Part shown: positions 27,872-36,807 of the stretch, piece by piece | Numbering within the stretch: position 1 is the first letter of the stretch | How the letters are laid out: every line of letters begins with the position of its first letter | Source of the DNA: Daejeonella lutea | GTDB lineage: Bacteria; Bacteroidota; Bacteroidia; Sphingobacteriales; Sphingobacteriaceae | Assembly (NCBI RefSeq): GCF_900168015.1 | Contig: NZ_FUYR01000007.1 | Coordinates: forward strand, 23,424 to 87,423 | Length of the DNA: 64,000 nucleotides | Direction of reading: 5' to 3' | Notes under the pieces: generated by a model | Databases searched by the model: none | Told to the model about the DNA's origin: nothing | Seen by the model: only the letters and a program-made list of their open reading frames with translations | Made by a program: the position numbers and the translations under genes

Positions 27872-28995
27872 TTCCGGGCCCAGTGTTTTAGAACTTTGAC
27901 TATCCTTGCACAGGCTTTGCCATCACCGTAAGGGTTCTGAGCCACACTCATTTCAGAATATATTTTCTCATTGGTTAATAATATTCTCAGGTTCTCTGTG
28001 ATAAGATCTACGTTCGTTCCAACCAGTTTAACAGTACCGGCAATGACGGCCTCAGGGCGTTCAGTGGTGTCCCGCATTACAAGCACAGGTTTTCCCAAAG
28101 ACGGCGCTTCCTCCTGAATGCCCCCGGAATCGGTAAGGATAATGTGAGAACGATTCATTAAATAAACGAAGGGCAAATAATCCAGCGGTGCTATCAAATG
28201 TATGTTCGAAATTCCAGATAACAACCCGGTAACGGGTTCCAGGACATTAGGGTTTAGATGGACGGGATATACGATATCGACCGAGGGAAACTCACTCGCG
28301 ATAGTTTTGAGACTTTGGCAGATGCGTTGAAACCCATCTCCAAAACTCTCTCGCCTGTGACCTGTAACTAGTATAACTCTATTTCCTGCATTAAGAAAAG
28401 AAAATTGATCCGCAAATTTGAGCTTTAGCTTCTCATCTTCATTTAAAATTTGGGAAATGTGAAGCAACGTATCAATAACCGTATTCCCGGTAACAAAAAT
28501 TTTATCGGGTGTGATCCCTTCATGAAATAGATTAGATCTGGCAGCTTCTGTGGGTGCAAAATGAAGAGTAGCCAGCGCTCCGGTAAGTTTCCGGTTTGCT
28601 TCCTCAGGCCATGGGGAATAAATATTCCCTGTCCTCAAACCAGCCTCGACATGACCCACCGGCACCTGGTGATAATAGGCGGATAGGGTGGTTGCAAGGG
28701 TGGTTGTGGTATCACCATGTACGAGCACTATATCAGGTAAAAAATCTGCAAACACGCTTTTCATTCCTGCCAGTATCTGGGTGGTAATTCCCGTTAAGTC
28801 CTGACTCTGCTTCATTATATCCAGGTCGTAGTCGGGGACAAGGCCGAACAGTTCCAAAACCTGGTCAAGCATTTGCCTGTGTTGTGCAGTTACACACAAC
28901 CTCGTGACAAAATCGGGGCATCCTCTAAGTTCTTTTATAAGGGGAGCCATCTTAATAGCCTCGGGCCTGGTCCCAATAACGATTAGTATCTTCAA
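27868..28995 (-). CDS. wecB: UDP-N-acetylglucosamine 2-epimerase (non-hydrolysing), WecB
   Basis: Interconverts UDP-GlcNAc and UDP-ManNAc. 375 residues with near-classical sequence: [77 protein letters not shown] and [16 protein letters not shown]. The start is TTG at 28995; no ATG precedes the first strand. Its product could be used directly as ManNAc or, with a 6-dehydrogenase, as ManNAcA; it might instead supply the WbpI step for the adjacent diacetamido-uronate set. Confidence 0.93.
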   Translation of the reverse strand: MKILIVIGTRPEAIKMAPLIKELRGCPDFVTRLCVTAQHRQMLDQVLELFGLVPDYDLDIMKQSQDLTGITTQILAGMKSVFADFLPDIVLVHGDTTTTLATTLSAYYHQVPVGHVEAGLRTGNIYSPWPEEANRKLTGALATLHFAPTEAARSNLFHEGITPDKIFVTGNTVIDTLLHISQILNEDEKLKLKFADQFSFLNAGNRVILVTGHRRESFGDGFQRICQSLKTIASEFPSVDIVYPVHLNPNVLEPVTGLLSGISNIHLIAPLDYLPFVYLMNRSHIILTDSGGIQEEAPSLGKPVLVMRDTTERPEAVIAGTVKLVGTNVDLITENLRILLTNEKIYSEMSVAQNPYGDGKACARIVKVLKHWARK

Positions 28996-29005
28996 GTGAT
29001 AGAAT

Positions 29006-30430
29006 TTAAGAGGTTAACATTTTCAATCCGACATATAAAAAACACATGACGCCAATAATACCGCCCATTCTGAAAAAGGCGTTTTTATGGACTCCACGAT
29101 AACGTGAGTACCCCAAAGCTGTAATAAGCACCGCCAGGGGTAAATATTGGGTAATATGCCTGCTTGTAAAAGTAAACATTGCCATTCCTATAAACAACAT
29201 AACTAAGCCGCTAAGAACTATCCACCAGGATTTGTTTCGTATTGATACAGAGATACCTTTAAAGAAAAAAGGCAAATAGAATATGTGTACAATTGTACCA
29301 ATAGATAGCCATATCACATATAATTTATAGCTAATTACAGGGAGGGGAGAAACCAATGCGTATGCAGTCCGAAGGAAATAGCTCCACGGGGGCGACGAGG
29401 AAAACACAATAGTACTTAGCCCCCCGCCTCTTTCTTCTGTCCTATAAGTACTGTATGCATCCGAAGACATTAATATAAGCTTGAAATCGCTGTTAAGTAT
29501 GGCTGAAAATTTGATGACCATCCATATCCCTATCAATGACATTAATAGGATCCAGAGGATACGGACCCACCTGTATCTTTTGTCCGATCCGGTTAAAAGT
29601 CCGATAGTAGCAACAAGCAATAAAACAAATGCCTGAGCCCTGCGCAATTCAAATAAGAAGAGAGCGAGAAAGAGAGTGACAACCAGGATGTAAAAAAGGG
29701 GGTATTTTTGTTTACCTGAATGATCCGGCGACCATACAAATATTCCAATGAACAGCAACATTGACACTAGAATATCCCTTAAGGATTGACCAGCAGTCCA
29801 CATCATCAGAGGAAGGCAGCCGGCAAACATGGCTGCCCAAAAGGCTATATTATTCCTCAAATCCAGGCGCTTTGCAAGGCAATACACCATTACCGAAATC
29901 ATTGACAAACAACCGGAGTTGAAAATCCGGACGACCATAGTATGTTCACCACCTAGGGTCTGACTTAGCTTCGTAAGCAGTCCTACCAAATATATGTAGC
30001 CAACAGAATTGTGCCACAGAGGCACCAGGTTTCCTCGTATGCTGCCATATTCCAAAATCCCGTACTTATCTGCAAACTCTTTACCCAGACGCTCGTATTC
30101 TAATTCATCAGATCCACCGCTCCAGTACGGGGTACCATAAATATTAAAGTAATGGAAATATAGAAGCGTAGCAAAAAGAGTGCACAGGGCGTATACAGTC
30201 AGGAATATCCCCGTTGCTTGCCTGTCGATTTTAAAAGTTATTACTAAACCAGCAAAACCGAAAATAATGTAGGATAGTAAAATAGCCGGCGACAATTCAT
30301 ATACCGAAAATCCCGCCATCATCAGGTAGGATAACAGAACGACAAGTTTGCAAACAACCCGGCTGCTTAGGCTTTTTTTTTCTGTGGGGAAAAATAAAGG
30401 GTCGGAAATAAGAATTGACTTTGCTTTCAT
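29006..30430 (-). CDS. Polytopic membrane protein, candidate Wzy polymerase or GT-C transferase
   Basis: 474 residues from ATG 30430 (a TTG three codons earlier is less likely). About eleven hydrophobic segments separated by short loops. The first large loop holds [19 protein letters not shown], with D108-E109, a pattern reminiscent of the acidic pair in the first periplasmic loop of GT-C (family 39-like) transferases; a further loop reads [16 protein letters not shown]. It is the only polytopic protein in the minus-strand array that could polymerise repeat units, so Wzy is the default call. Function unproven. Confidence 0.6.
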   Translation of the reverse strand: MKAKSILISDPLFFPTEKKSLSSRVVCKLVVLLSYLMMAGFSVYELSPAILLSYIIFGFAGLVITFKIDRQATGIFLTVYALCTLFATLLYFHYFNIYGTPYWSGGSDELEYERLGKEFADKYGILEYGSIRGNLVPLWHNSVGYIYLVGLLTKLSQTLGGEHTMVVRIFNSGCLSMISVMVYCLAKRLDLRNNIAFWAAMFAGCLPLMMWTAGQSLRDILVSMLLFIGIFVWSPDHSGKQKYPLFYILVVTLFLALFLFELRRAQAFVLLLVATIGLLTGSDKRYRWVRILWILLMSLIGIWMVIKFSAILNSDFKLILMSSDAYSTYRTEERGGGLSTIVFSSSPPWSYFLRTAYALVSPLPVISYKLYVIWLSIGTIVHIFYLPFFFKGISVSIRNKSWWIVLSGLVMLFIGMAMFTFTSRHITQYLPLAVLITALGYSRYRGVHKNAFFRMGGIIGVMCFLYVGLKMLTS

Positions 30431-30469
30431 TGATTGCAATCAGCATTTTGGATCATCATCAATAAATAC

Positions 30470-31246
30470 TTACTTTTTTTGTATAACTTTTAAACGTGCA
30501 GCCAGGAAATATGGCAGACGCAGGTCGCGGTTCGCAATTCTGTAAGACACCTTTCCGAGTAATGAGCGAAGCCAGTATGCAAGTCGCTGCCTCCTGTTAA
30601 AATACTTCGATAAATAAGATTCTCTCTCTTTACGAAAAATCGTATGATCAGCACTTGCTCCCCCCCCTTCATAAACGCAGATAATTTCAGGCACGTGAAA
30701 AAACGAAATTCCGGCGACAAATGCTCGTGCCACCCAATCTGAATCACCATACAAATTAGTACTGAGATCGAAGTCTCCGATCCGCTCAAATACCTCCCGC
30801 CTTGTGATCATAGCCTGATGGCAGATTCCGGACTCATATAAGCTATATTTCCTTAATATTCCGGGCGAATGAATAATGCCAAAATCTCCTTTATCAACGT
30901 CACCATATAAAATACCGGCATTACCATGGTTAGAAAGTACAAGACTTGCTAAAGATTGGCTGTTGAAAAATGAATCGCCAACATTCATAAAGCTTATCCA
31001 AGTTCCTGTAGCCAACTTGATCCCTTTATTCATTGCATCGAAAATACCACGGTCCGGTTCGCTGATAAAGCGGTCTATTCTATTCAGATAAGGTTTGATT
31101 GCCGAGAGGGTCTCTTCTCCTGAGCCGCCATCAACTACAATGAACTCGATTGCATCAACCTCCTGATCAAGGACGGAGTCAAAGGTGAAATTTATCTTTT
31201 CCGCAGGTTCATTGTAACAAACTGTTATTACTGATATTTTATTCAT
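30470..31246 (-). CDS. Family 2 glycosyltransferase (WcaA-like)
   Basis: 258-residue GT-A inverting transferase. The N-terminus KISVITVCYNEPAEKI, FIVVDGGSGEETLS and EPDRGIFDAMNKGI are the GT2 nucleotide-binding blocks; MNVGDSFFN takes the place of the DxD motif and GDSDWVARA provides the acceptor-side acidic pair. A basic, partly hydrophobic C-terminus may anchor it at the membrane. Encoded 39 bases upstream of the candidate polymerase gene. Donor unknown. Confidence 0.85.
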   Translation of the reverse strand: MNKISVITVCYNEPAEKINFTFDSVLDQEVDAIEFIVVDGGSGEETLSAIKPYLNRIDRFISEPDRGIFDAMNKGIKLATGTWISFMNVGDSFFNSQSLASLVLSNHGNAGILYGDVDKGDFGIIHSPGILRKYSLYESGICHQAMITRREVFERIGDFDLSTNLYGDSDWVARAFVAGISFFHVPEIICVYEGGGASADHTIFRKERESYLSKYFNRRQRLAYWLRSLLGKVSYRIANRDLRLPYFLAARLKVIQKK

Positions 31247-31319
31247 TATACGATATTGGGCGCTCGCACTAAAGCGACCGCTAAATTACGATTAACCAGA
31301 ACTAACCTGCGAAGTCGGG

Positions 31320-32282
31320 CTATTTTTTTTGAAGAATGGCAAACAGGTGATAAGAGCCCTTTCGGTTATTAAATTCGTAAGCGCGTTTTAGATATAACCT
31401 CTTAAACTCATTGGCCATGTGCACCGGATAAAAATCCTTTAAACGCGTCTTCAATTTAGACATCGCGGTTGTCATCGCCGTCTGAGGCGCAACCAGATCG
31501 CCAAGTGCAGGAAATCCATAACATTCTAAATGTTCAATACTCGCGTTTAACTTACTAGCAAGATATGCTATGCTTTTAGTAGTAAAATATTGCATGTGCT
31601 CAAGGTCAACACGAAAGGTCGTCGAATTGGGATCTTTTTTGCTGAAATCTCCATTTGGGGTCCAAATCAATATCCTGCCACCCGGATTGAGCCTTTCGAA
31701 AGCCTCATTCAATAAGTCCAGGGGATTTAACGGGTGCTCGATCAGATCATTCATCGAGATTACGTCGAATTTCAGCTCTTTCGGCAGATCCGAGATCTTA
31801 CCGAAAAAAACGTTATCCAGCCCGGATTGCCTGGCATAGTCAATTGCTTGATTATCATATTCCACGCCAAACACGTTGCCCCCAAGTTTTTGTAAATGAT
31901 AGAGAAAATATGGAATTCCAAAACCTACATCGAGGAAACTTGAATTCTTGAAATCAACCATTGATGCCAGCTTCCGAATCCTCAGATCACCGAAATGATC
32001 CGTTCCGAAAATCAAATCCAGTTTAGACTTATTTATTCGCAGGTCTTTCGTTTTGCGATGATTACTATCATACTGGGCATAAAATTGGTTAATTTGCTCT
32101 GGAGAAGGTGAAGGTGATATATAGTAGACACTACATACTCCACAATTTTTAACAACCAGGTTGTCCGGCCGTAAATAGAGCTGTTTATTCTCCAAAGTAC
32201 CGCAGATTGGGCAATGTCTTTCCTGCAAATCAGTCATATCCCATTTCGGCAACCTGTAATCGAGTTTCTCGAGCTTTTTCAT
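31320..32282 (-). CDS. SAM methyltransferase with N-terminal cysteine ribbon
   Basis: 320 residues. An N-terminal CPICGT...CGVC arrangement (two CxxC pairs around residues 20-48) looks like a zinc ribbon, followed by the class I core FLDVGFGIPYFLYHL, VFGVEYDNQAIDYA, FDVISMNDLIEHPLNP and LNPGGRILIWTPN. The same two-part design is found in some deoxysugar C- and O-methyltransferases and in the paralogue at 36808-37800. Spaced 39 bases after the upstream GT4 gene, 73 bases from the GT2 gene. Target not known. Confidence 0.82.
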   Translation of the reverse strand: MKKLEKLDYRLPKWDMTDLQERHCPICGTLENKQLYLRPDNLVVKNCGVCSVYYISPSPSPEQINQFYAQYDSNHRKTKDLRINKSKLDLIFGTDHFGDLRIRKLASMVDFKNSSFLDVGFGIPYFLYHLQKLGGNVFGVEYDNQAIDYARQSGLDNVFFGKISDLPKELKFDVISMNDLIEHPLNPLDLLNEAFERLNPGGRILIWTPNGDFSKKDPNSTTFRVDLEHMQYFTTKSIAYLASKLNASIEHLECYGFPALGDLVAPQTAMTTAMSKLKTRLKDFYPVHMANEFKRLYLKRAYEFNNRKGSYHLFAILQKK

Positions 32283-32321
32283 TATGTCTTTAGTATTCGA
32301 AATGATGTGAATTAAAATATA

Positions 32322-33503
32322 TTATGCCCAGCACTTTCGCCGGTTTTTAAACTTAATCAGCCTTTCCAGTAGTTCATGCTCACACTTCACGCGCTCGTCC
32401 TCAACAGCCTTTAATCTTAAATATCCGCGGGAAACAAGATCTTTTCTAACATCCGGATCTAATACTGTTTCCATTGCTTCTGCGAGAGATTCAGCATTAT
32501 CGGGGTCGATCAATAATGCCGCACCGCCTGCCTCGCCTGCTAGGTGACTAGAGTAAATGACCGGAACTCCCAGCGACCATGATTCGAGAGGTGGCAAATT
32601 AGTAGGCCCGAAATAGGTTGGCATGACCAGGGCACAACTTCCCTGGTATAAGCCTTTGATATGTTCGGAAGGGACCAAGCCTAAAGTATGAACCTGACTA
32701 TCTACCGATAATTCTACTGCGCAATTCAGGATGTGCTGAATGTTGCCTTTGTCGCCCCCGGAAAAAACCACATGGTAATGTTTTCCCTGATTGTTTAACA
32801 CGGACAATGCCTCCAGAACTCGAATATGATTTTTATGTGGCCAGAATTGAGCCGGGTAAAAAAAATAAACCTCAGGCAATTTGTAAAATTGAATAACCTC
32901 GGTCACGGTTGTTGAATTGCGTTCCAGATCAGGAGAGGGTCCGTATGGCATGTGCAGCAACCTTCCCGGATTTACCCCGTAAAATTTACCCGCATTGTTG
33001 GAAAGCTCTTTTGAATCTGTGAGAGTAATATATGAGTTCGATATTGTCGAGAAGTAAAGTGCGTCGCGTTTCTGAAATTCTCCAAGTGCACTTACTTCCG
33101 GAAATTCGGGAAAATCCCGGTGCGCCAAGTCAAAAAGGGTAAATATATAATTAGTCTTTTTTAAATGTGTCGCCCATAACGATGGGCCTGTGAAATAAAC
33201 CAGATCTGTTTGGCAGGATATTAATTTTTTCTCAAACGTAAACAAGGTTTTTGCAGAAAGAATATATTTACCGAAAAAAGAATTTAGTATCCGCACCTTG
33301 ATTTTGTCCAGCAAAGAGAATTGCACCAAAACACCATCAAAACCCTTGTCGATCAGTACCTCCACAGTTTGCTTATCAAAGGCAATAACCTGCAGGTCAA
33401 ATTGCCCTTCACAAATACGTTTCATCTGGAACAATGCATTCAGGGACTGATTATGCGCCCCTCCAGCCTTCAAAGTAGTTTCCAGGACAGCGACGATCCT
33501 CAT
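32322..33503 (-). CDS. GT4-type glycosyltransferase
   Basis: 393 residues from ATG 33503, which overlaps the upstream TGA (TGATG); a TTG one codon earlier is less likely. The donor domain begins with FYPAQFWPHKNHIRVLEAL and has VVFSGGDKGN, then ALVMPTYFGPTNLPPLES and LGVPVIYS, the equivalent of the E-x7-E loop. AGGAHNQSL near the N-terminus is the glycine-rich acceptor-domain loop. It belongs to the mannosyltransferase-like part of GT4; donor not predictable, though GDP-linked sugars are plausible given gmd. Confidence 0.83.
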   Translation of the reverse strand: MRIVAVLETTLKAGGAHNQSLNALFQMKRICEGQFDLQVIAFDKQTVEVLIDKGFDGVLVQFSLLDKIKVRILNSFFGKYILSAKTLFTFEKKLISCQTDLVYFTGPSLWATHLKKTNYIFTLFDLAHRDFPEFPEVSALGEFQKRDALYFSTISNSYITLTDSKELSNNAGKFYGVNPGRLLHMPYGPSPDLERNSTTVTEVIQFYKLPEVYFFYPAQFWPHKNHIRVLEALSVLNNQGKHYHVVFSGGDKGNIQHILNCAVELSVDSQVHTLGLVPSEHIKGLYQGSCALVMPTYFGPTNLPPLESWSLGVPVIYSSHLAGEAGGAALLIDPDNAESLAEAMETVLDPDVRKDLVSRGYLRLKAVEDERVKCEHELLERLIKFKNRRKCWA

Positions 33504-34273
33504 CAATTAAGCTTCAGTATTGAAATGGCAGCCCAATCGTCAGCGGTGGGCAAGTCATCAGACATCCATGCTCTTGTCTCCAACACCTTAAACCGCGTAC
33601 TTATTAATTCCAACTCAGGCAGAAAAAAATATCGCATTAAATGTGATTCTTCAACAACATCGGTTTTAGCCCCCTCATGCTTTTCAGTGATCATCACTGT
33701 AAAATTTACCTCTACCGAATTTGATAAGGGATTTAGTACAGGTTCGGCGATCCTTAGAACATCAATTTTCTCATCATTTATCCTTCTGATCTTTACTTCC
33801 GGCTTTTGAGTTAGAACAGCAGGCCCAAACCAATAATCAAAGATGAAAATGCCGCCCGGCTTGAGATGTTTTGCTGCCGTTTCAAATGTGGCTCTCAGAT
33901 CCTCATTGCTTGTTTGATAACTCATCACGTGGAATAGGGAAATTACAACATCGTATTTAACTTCGGTGTTGTAATTTCTAACATCGCCTGTTTCAAAGCT
34001 CAATCGATCCGAAACATCCCTGGACAGCCCTTCTTTTCTCGTATTTGCCCGTTCAACCATGTTTGGGCTAAGGTCAATGCCGTGCACGGAAAATCCCAAA
34101 CGTGCCAGATGTTCCGCATGAGCTCCAGTTCCCGAGCCCAGTTCAAGAACAGCTGCAGCCTGAGGCGAAAACTCGTCTATAATTGAATGAATATATTTCG
34201 ATTCTGCGGTATAGTCCTTGTCCTTATACAACAGGTCATAATACCGGGCATATGCATTAAAAACTTGGTCCAT
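33503..34273 (-). CDS. SAM-dependent methyltransferase
   Basis: 256 residues if started at ATG 34273 (MDQVFNAYARYYDLLYKDKD), which lies one base after the upstream stop; an in-frame ATG further up would overlap that gene by 41 bases and add an unlikely leader. Core motifs: VLELGSGTGAHAEHL, GIDLSPNMVERA, FETGDVRNY, VISLFHVMSYQTSNEDL and LKPGGIFIFDYWFG. The Methyltransf_25 pattern with an Ala-Arg-Tyr-Tyr-Asp opening is common in polysaccharide and antibiotic sugar methyltransferases. Confidence 0.82.
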   Translation of the reverse strand: MDQVFNAYARYYDLLYKDKDYTAESKYIHSIIDEFSPQAAAVLELGSGTGAHAEHLARLGFSVHGIDLSPNMVERANTRKEGLSRDVSDRLSFETGDVRNYNTEVKYDVVISLFHVMSYQTSNEDLRATFETAAKHLKPGGIFIFDYWFGPAVLTQKPEVKIRRINDEKIDVLRIAEPVLNPLSNSVEVNFTVMITEKHEGAKTDVVEESHLMRYFFLPELELISTRFKVLETRAWMSDDLPTADDWAAISILKLN

Positions 34274-34274
34274 C

Positions 34275-35195
34275 TTAAAATATCTCTGGTGTTTGAGTGG
34301 TAGTGTTAATAACACTTAGCCCCTTTATCTTATCGTTTCTCTCAGAGGCATCAAGGTAGGTAAGGCGACCATGCTCATCTCGTGACTCCCGGTATTTTGA
34401 TGAAACATACCCTTCCTCGAGCGACACCTCCCTTACTGTTTCGTTCATATAGTCTTCTAAAATAAAGTAAGCATTATTCCCCGCATTATTACATCCAATG
34501 AACCGGTACCCCCGTGAGCGACTTAATTCGTAAAGAGAGCGCAGTGAGGCTCCCCAATAGAGATTGCTATAATGGGCGTCCGTACGGTAAAACGATGGGT
34601 TGTATGGCACCGTTACAGCTCTTTCGCTTCCGAAGTTACTGTTGTATTCAAGGATGAGGATCACCGGCTTTAAATTAAGGGCCTCCCAAATCCAATAATC
34701 ATTCCCGTCCAGATCAATGTGAAGGAGGCCTAAGCCTCCCCACCTGTCTACATGAGGTTTTAACAAGCTTGAAATATTCTCTTTAGTAATGAAAACCGCC
34801 TGAGACTCCAGGTCCTGCTTCCAGTAGAATGGAGAAGACCGGAGCTTTCCAATGTGTTGTTCGGAACCATCAATTACAAATCCCGACCAATTGTCTTTCT
34901 GCAGTAAAAATCTTGTGTTCGATTCAAAATAATCTTCAACCCCAAATTCGATGAAAGTCTTGTGAGGTATGTCAATATTTTGCGTCAGGTATTGTATAAT
35001 GCCATCATCGCCAAATTGCGAAAAGACCCTAAATTCAAGGTCTGAGAGCTTATTATATTGTTTCCTGGAACTTATCAGGGCACTATGTAATGATCCAATG
35101 TTAATCTTTAATTCATCATGTCCGGCTACTACTTTATCCGGAAGTCCAAACAGTGTCTTTTGGCCGGAAACTACCTTCTTTAACCTATCGAGCAT
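34275..35195 (-). CDS. Unassigned protein, possibly FkbM-like methyltransferase fold
   Basis: 306 residues. No confident family. FIEFGVEDYFESNTRFLL and FVIDGSEQHI near residues 85-115 resemble the SAM-binding E-x-G and acidic strand-2 motifs of FkbM-type methyltransferases, and LLHIDLDGNDYWIWEAL fits the FkbM IDxDG block; EYNSNFGS follows. The usual glycine pattern is not classical, so binding of SAM is uncertain. It begins 11 bases inside the end of the perosamine-type aminotransferase gene and is followed by another methyltransferase, suggesting joint decoration of a sugar. Confidence 0.55.
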   Translation of the reverse strand: MLDRLKKVVSGQKTLFGLPDKVVAGHDELKINIGSLHSALISSRKQYNKLSDLEFRVFSQFGDDGIIQYLTQNIDIPHKTFIEFGVEDYFESNTRFLLQKDNWSGFVIDGSEQHIGKLRSSPFYWKQDLESQAVFITKENISSLLKPHVDRWGGLGLLHIDLDGNDYWIWEALNLKPVILILEYNSNFGSERAVTVPYNPSFYRTDAHYSNLYWGASLRSLYELSRSRGYRFIGCNNAGNNAYFILEDYMNETVREVSLEEGYVSSKYRESRDEHGRLTYLDASERNDKIKGLSVINTTTQTPEIF

Positions 35196-36318
35196 TTAAT
35201 ATTTTTTTTAATGATGCAGCACTATGTTGTATTTGACTTTCGGTTATCGCCATGCCGCTTGGCAGGTAGAACCCTCTTCTGGCTATGCGTTCAGCGACCG
35301 GGTAATTCTGATTTTTAAAAAGTCCCGATCTCATAAAAACTGGCTGTTCATGCATCGGCCAGAAAAACGGGCGGGAGCCTACTCCTTCCGCAGATAATCT
35401 TTTCATTGCTTCTTTTGCATCAAACGGCACACTTTCATCGAGTACAATTCCATAAACCCAGTAAATGTTGTCGGCATAGTCAGTTCGATAATGGGGTATC
35501 TGTATTCCTGTTGTGGACTCCAGCTGGGAGTTATACAGGCTACCCATCTTCCTTTTTAAGCCCACGAATTCACTTAATCTTTCAAGCTGCGCTACTCCCA
35601 TAGCTGCCTGGAGGTTCGTCATCCTGAGATTCCAGCCAATCTCATCATGCACAAACCGCTGTTCAGCCTTGAAGCATAGGTTTCTCAGACTGCGGCACCG
35701 CTCTGCAAGTTCCTCATCATCCGTTAGGATCATTCCGCCTTCGCCTGTAGTAATGTGCTTATTGGGATAAAAACTAAAAGTGCTTATATCACCGAAGCTG
35801 CCGCATGGCTTTCCTTTATATGTCTGGCCGTGCATTTCCGCGGCATCCTCTATTACTTTCAGATTATGAGCTTCAGCAATTTCAAGTACCTTGTCCATGT
35901 CGGTGGGCAGGCCATAAATATGGACTACCATAATCGCTTTAGTCCGGGCGGTAATTTTCTCAGTAATTTTTGAAACATCCATGTTCCATGTGACCGGATC
36001 AGCGTCCACCAATACCGGAACAGCTCCGGCCCGCACTATGGCTGCCGCACACGAAATGATGGTAAAAGCCGGCATGATCACCTCGTCACCTACAGAAAGA
36101 TCTAATGCTACGATGGCTGCATCTAATGCAACAGAGCCGTTAGAAACTGCAACTCCGAACTTCCTGTTAACGGTTCCTGCCATTTCTTCTTCGAACTGTT
36201 TAATAAACGGCCCTTCAGATGAGATCCATCCGGTCCGGATACATTCTATTAGATTTTTTTCCTCGTTGCCATTCAGGAGAGGCTCGTTTACTGGTATAAA
36301 CGGAAGGGTAGCGCTCAT
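35185..36318 (-). CDS. Aminotransferase similar to GDP-perosamine synthase
   Basis: 377-residue PLP enzyme of the DegT family. PLP lysine is K187 in FSFYPNKHITTGEGG; NEPLLNGNEEKNLIECIRTGWISSEG and IGWNLRMTNLQAAMG match the RfbE/Per group, which aminates C4 of GDP-4-keto-6-deoxymannose. That keto sugar is available from the Gmd encoded at 60.2-61.4 kb, so GDP-perosamine is the likely product, in competition with fucose synthesis by Fcl. The cupin gene ends one base before its ATG. A related 4-aminotransferase on a UDP sugar is the main alternative. Confidence 0.78.
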   Translation of the reverse strand: MSATLPFIPVNEPLLNGNEEKNLIECIRTGWISSEGPFIKQFEEEMAGTVNRKFGVAVSNGSVALDAAIVALDLSVGDEVIMPAFTIISCAAAIVRAGAVPVLVDADPVTWNMDVSKITEKITARTKAIMVVHIYGLPTDMDKVLEIAEAHNLKVIEDAAEMHGQTYKGKPCGSFGDISTFSFYPNKHITTGEGGMILTDDEELAERCRSLRNLCFKAEQRFVHDEIGWNLRMTNLQAAMGVAQLERLSEFVGLKRKMGSLYNSQLESTTGIQIPHYRTDYADNIYWVYGIVLDESVPFDAKEAMKRLSAEGVGSRPFFWPMHEQPVFMRSGLFKNQNYPVAERIARRGFYLPSGMAITESQIQHSAASLKKILNAR

Positions 36319-36319
36319 A

Positions 36320-36751
36320 TTAACAAATCATATTAAGTTTATCAACAGAGACAGCTTCAAATCTGGTTTTATCCCCGTCCCCTGCATAGGGACCTTGCTT
36401 AACCTCTATCATTTCGGTTTCTTCCAGCATTTCAAAGCCGTGGCCGCCGAACGCCAGTAGTATTACATCGCCAGTTGAGAGAACATGACTTTCCAAATAA
36501 TTCTGATTGTCGTCATAAAAATCTACCCGCACCTTCCCGCTCTTAATAAACAAAACTTCTTTTGTATACTGCACTTCCCGTGCTACTGGATTATGTACAT
36601 GTGGAGGAATTACATAACCCTCAGGACGATTCATGTAACCCAACTGCTGGGAGAAGTCGCTGGGAGTGAAAAATTCTATCCCTTCTGTCTTGAAGGAGGC
36701 ACGCAATATTATAGCTAGCTCCCTCCCCTGACAAATAATTTTTTGTATCAT
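36320..36751 (-). CDS. Small cupin protein of a polysaccharide-locus type
   Basis: 143 residues, single cupin domain. The metal-site pattern is partly present (PPHVHNPVAREVQYTKEVLF and, later, TGDVILLAFGGHGFEM), the first His pair being HVH. FdtA/QdtA-type ketoisomerases have a different HAHK motif, so I do not call it one. Adjacent to the perosamine-type aminotransferase and a methyltransferase it might act on the keto sugar or sense a sugar ligand. It follows the upstream methyltransferase by 56 bases. Confidence 0.7.
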   Translation of the reverse strand: MIQKIICQGRELAIILRASFKTEGIEFFTPSDFSQQLGYMNRPEGYVIPPHVHNPVAREVQYTKEVLFIKSGKVRVDFYDDNQNYLESHVLSTGDVILLAFGGHGFEMLEETEMIEVKQGPYAGDGDKTRFEAVSVDKLNMIC

Positions 36752-36807
36752 TTTTTACGTGTTTCTTATTAGTATAGGCCATGTAGCTTCTAAAATAGAT
36801 AGTAGAA

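Noticed and set aside
34274..34315. Upstream start for the methyltransferase at 33503
   Set aside because: It would overlap the preceding gene by 41 bases and add a non-family leader; ATG 34273 sits right at the upstream stop.
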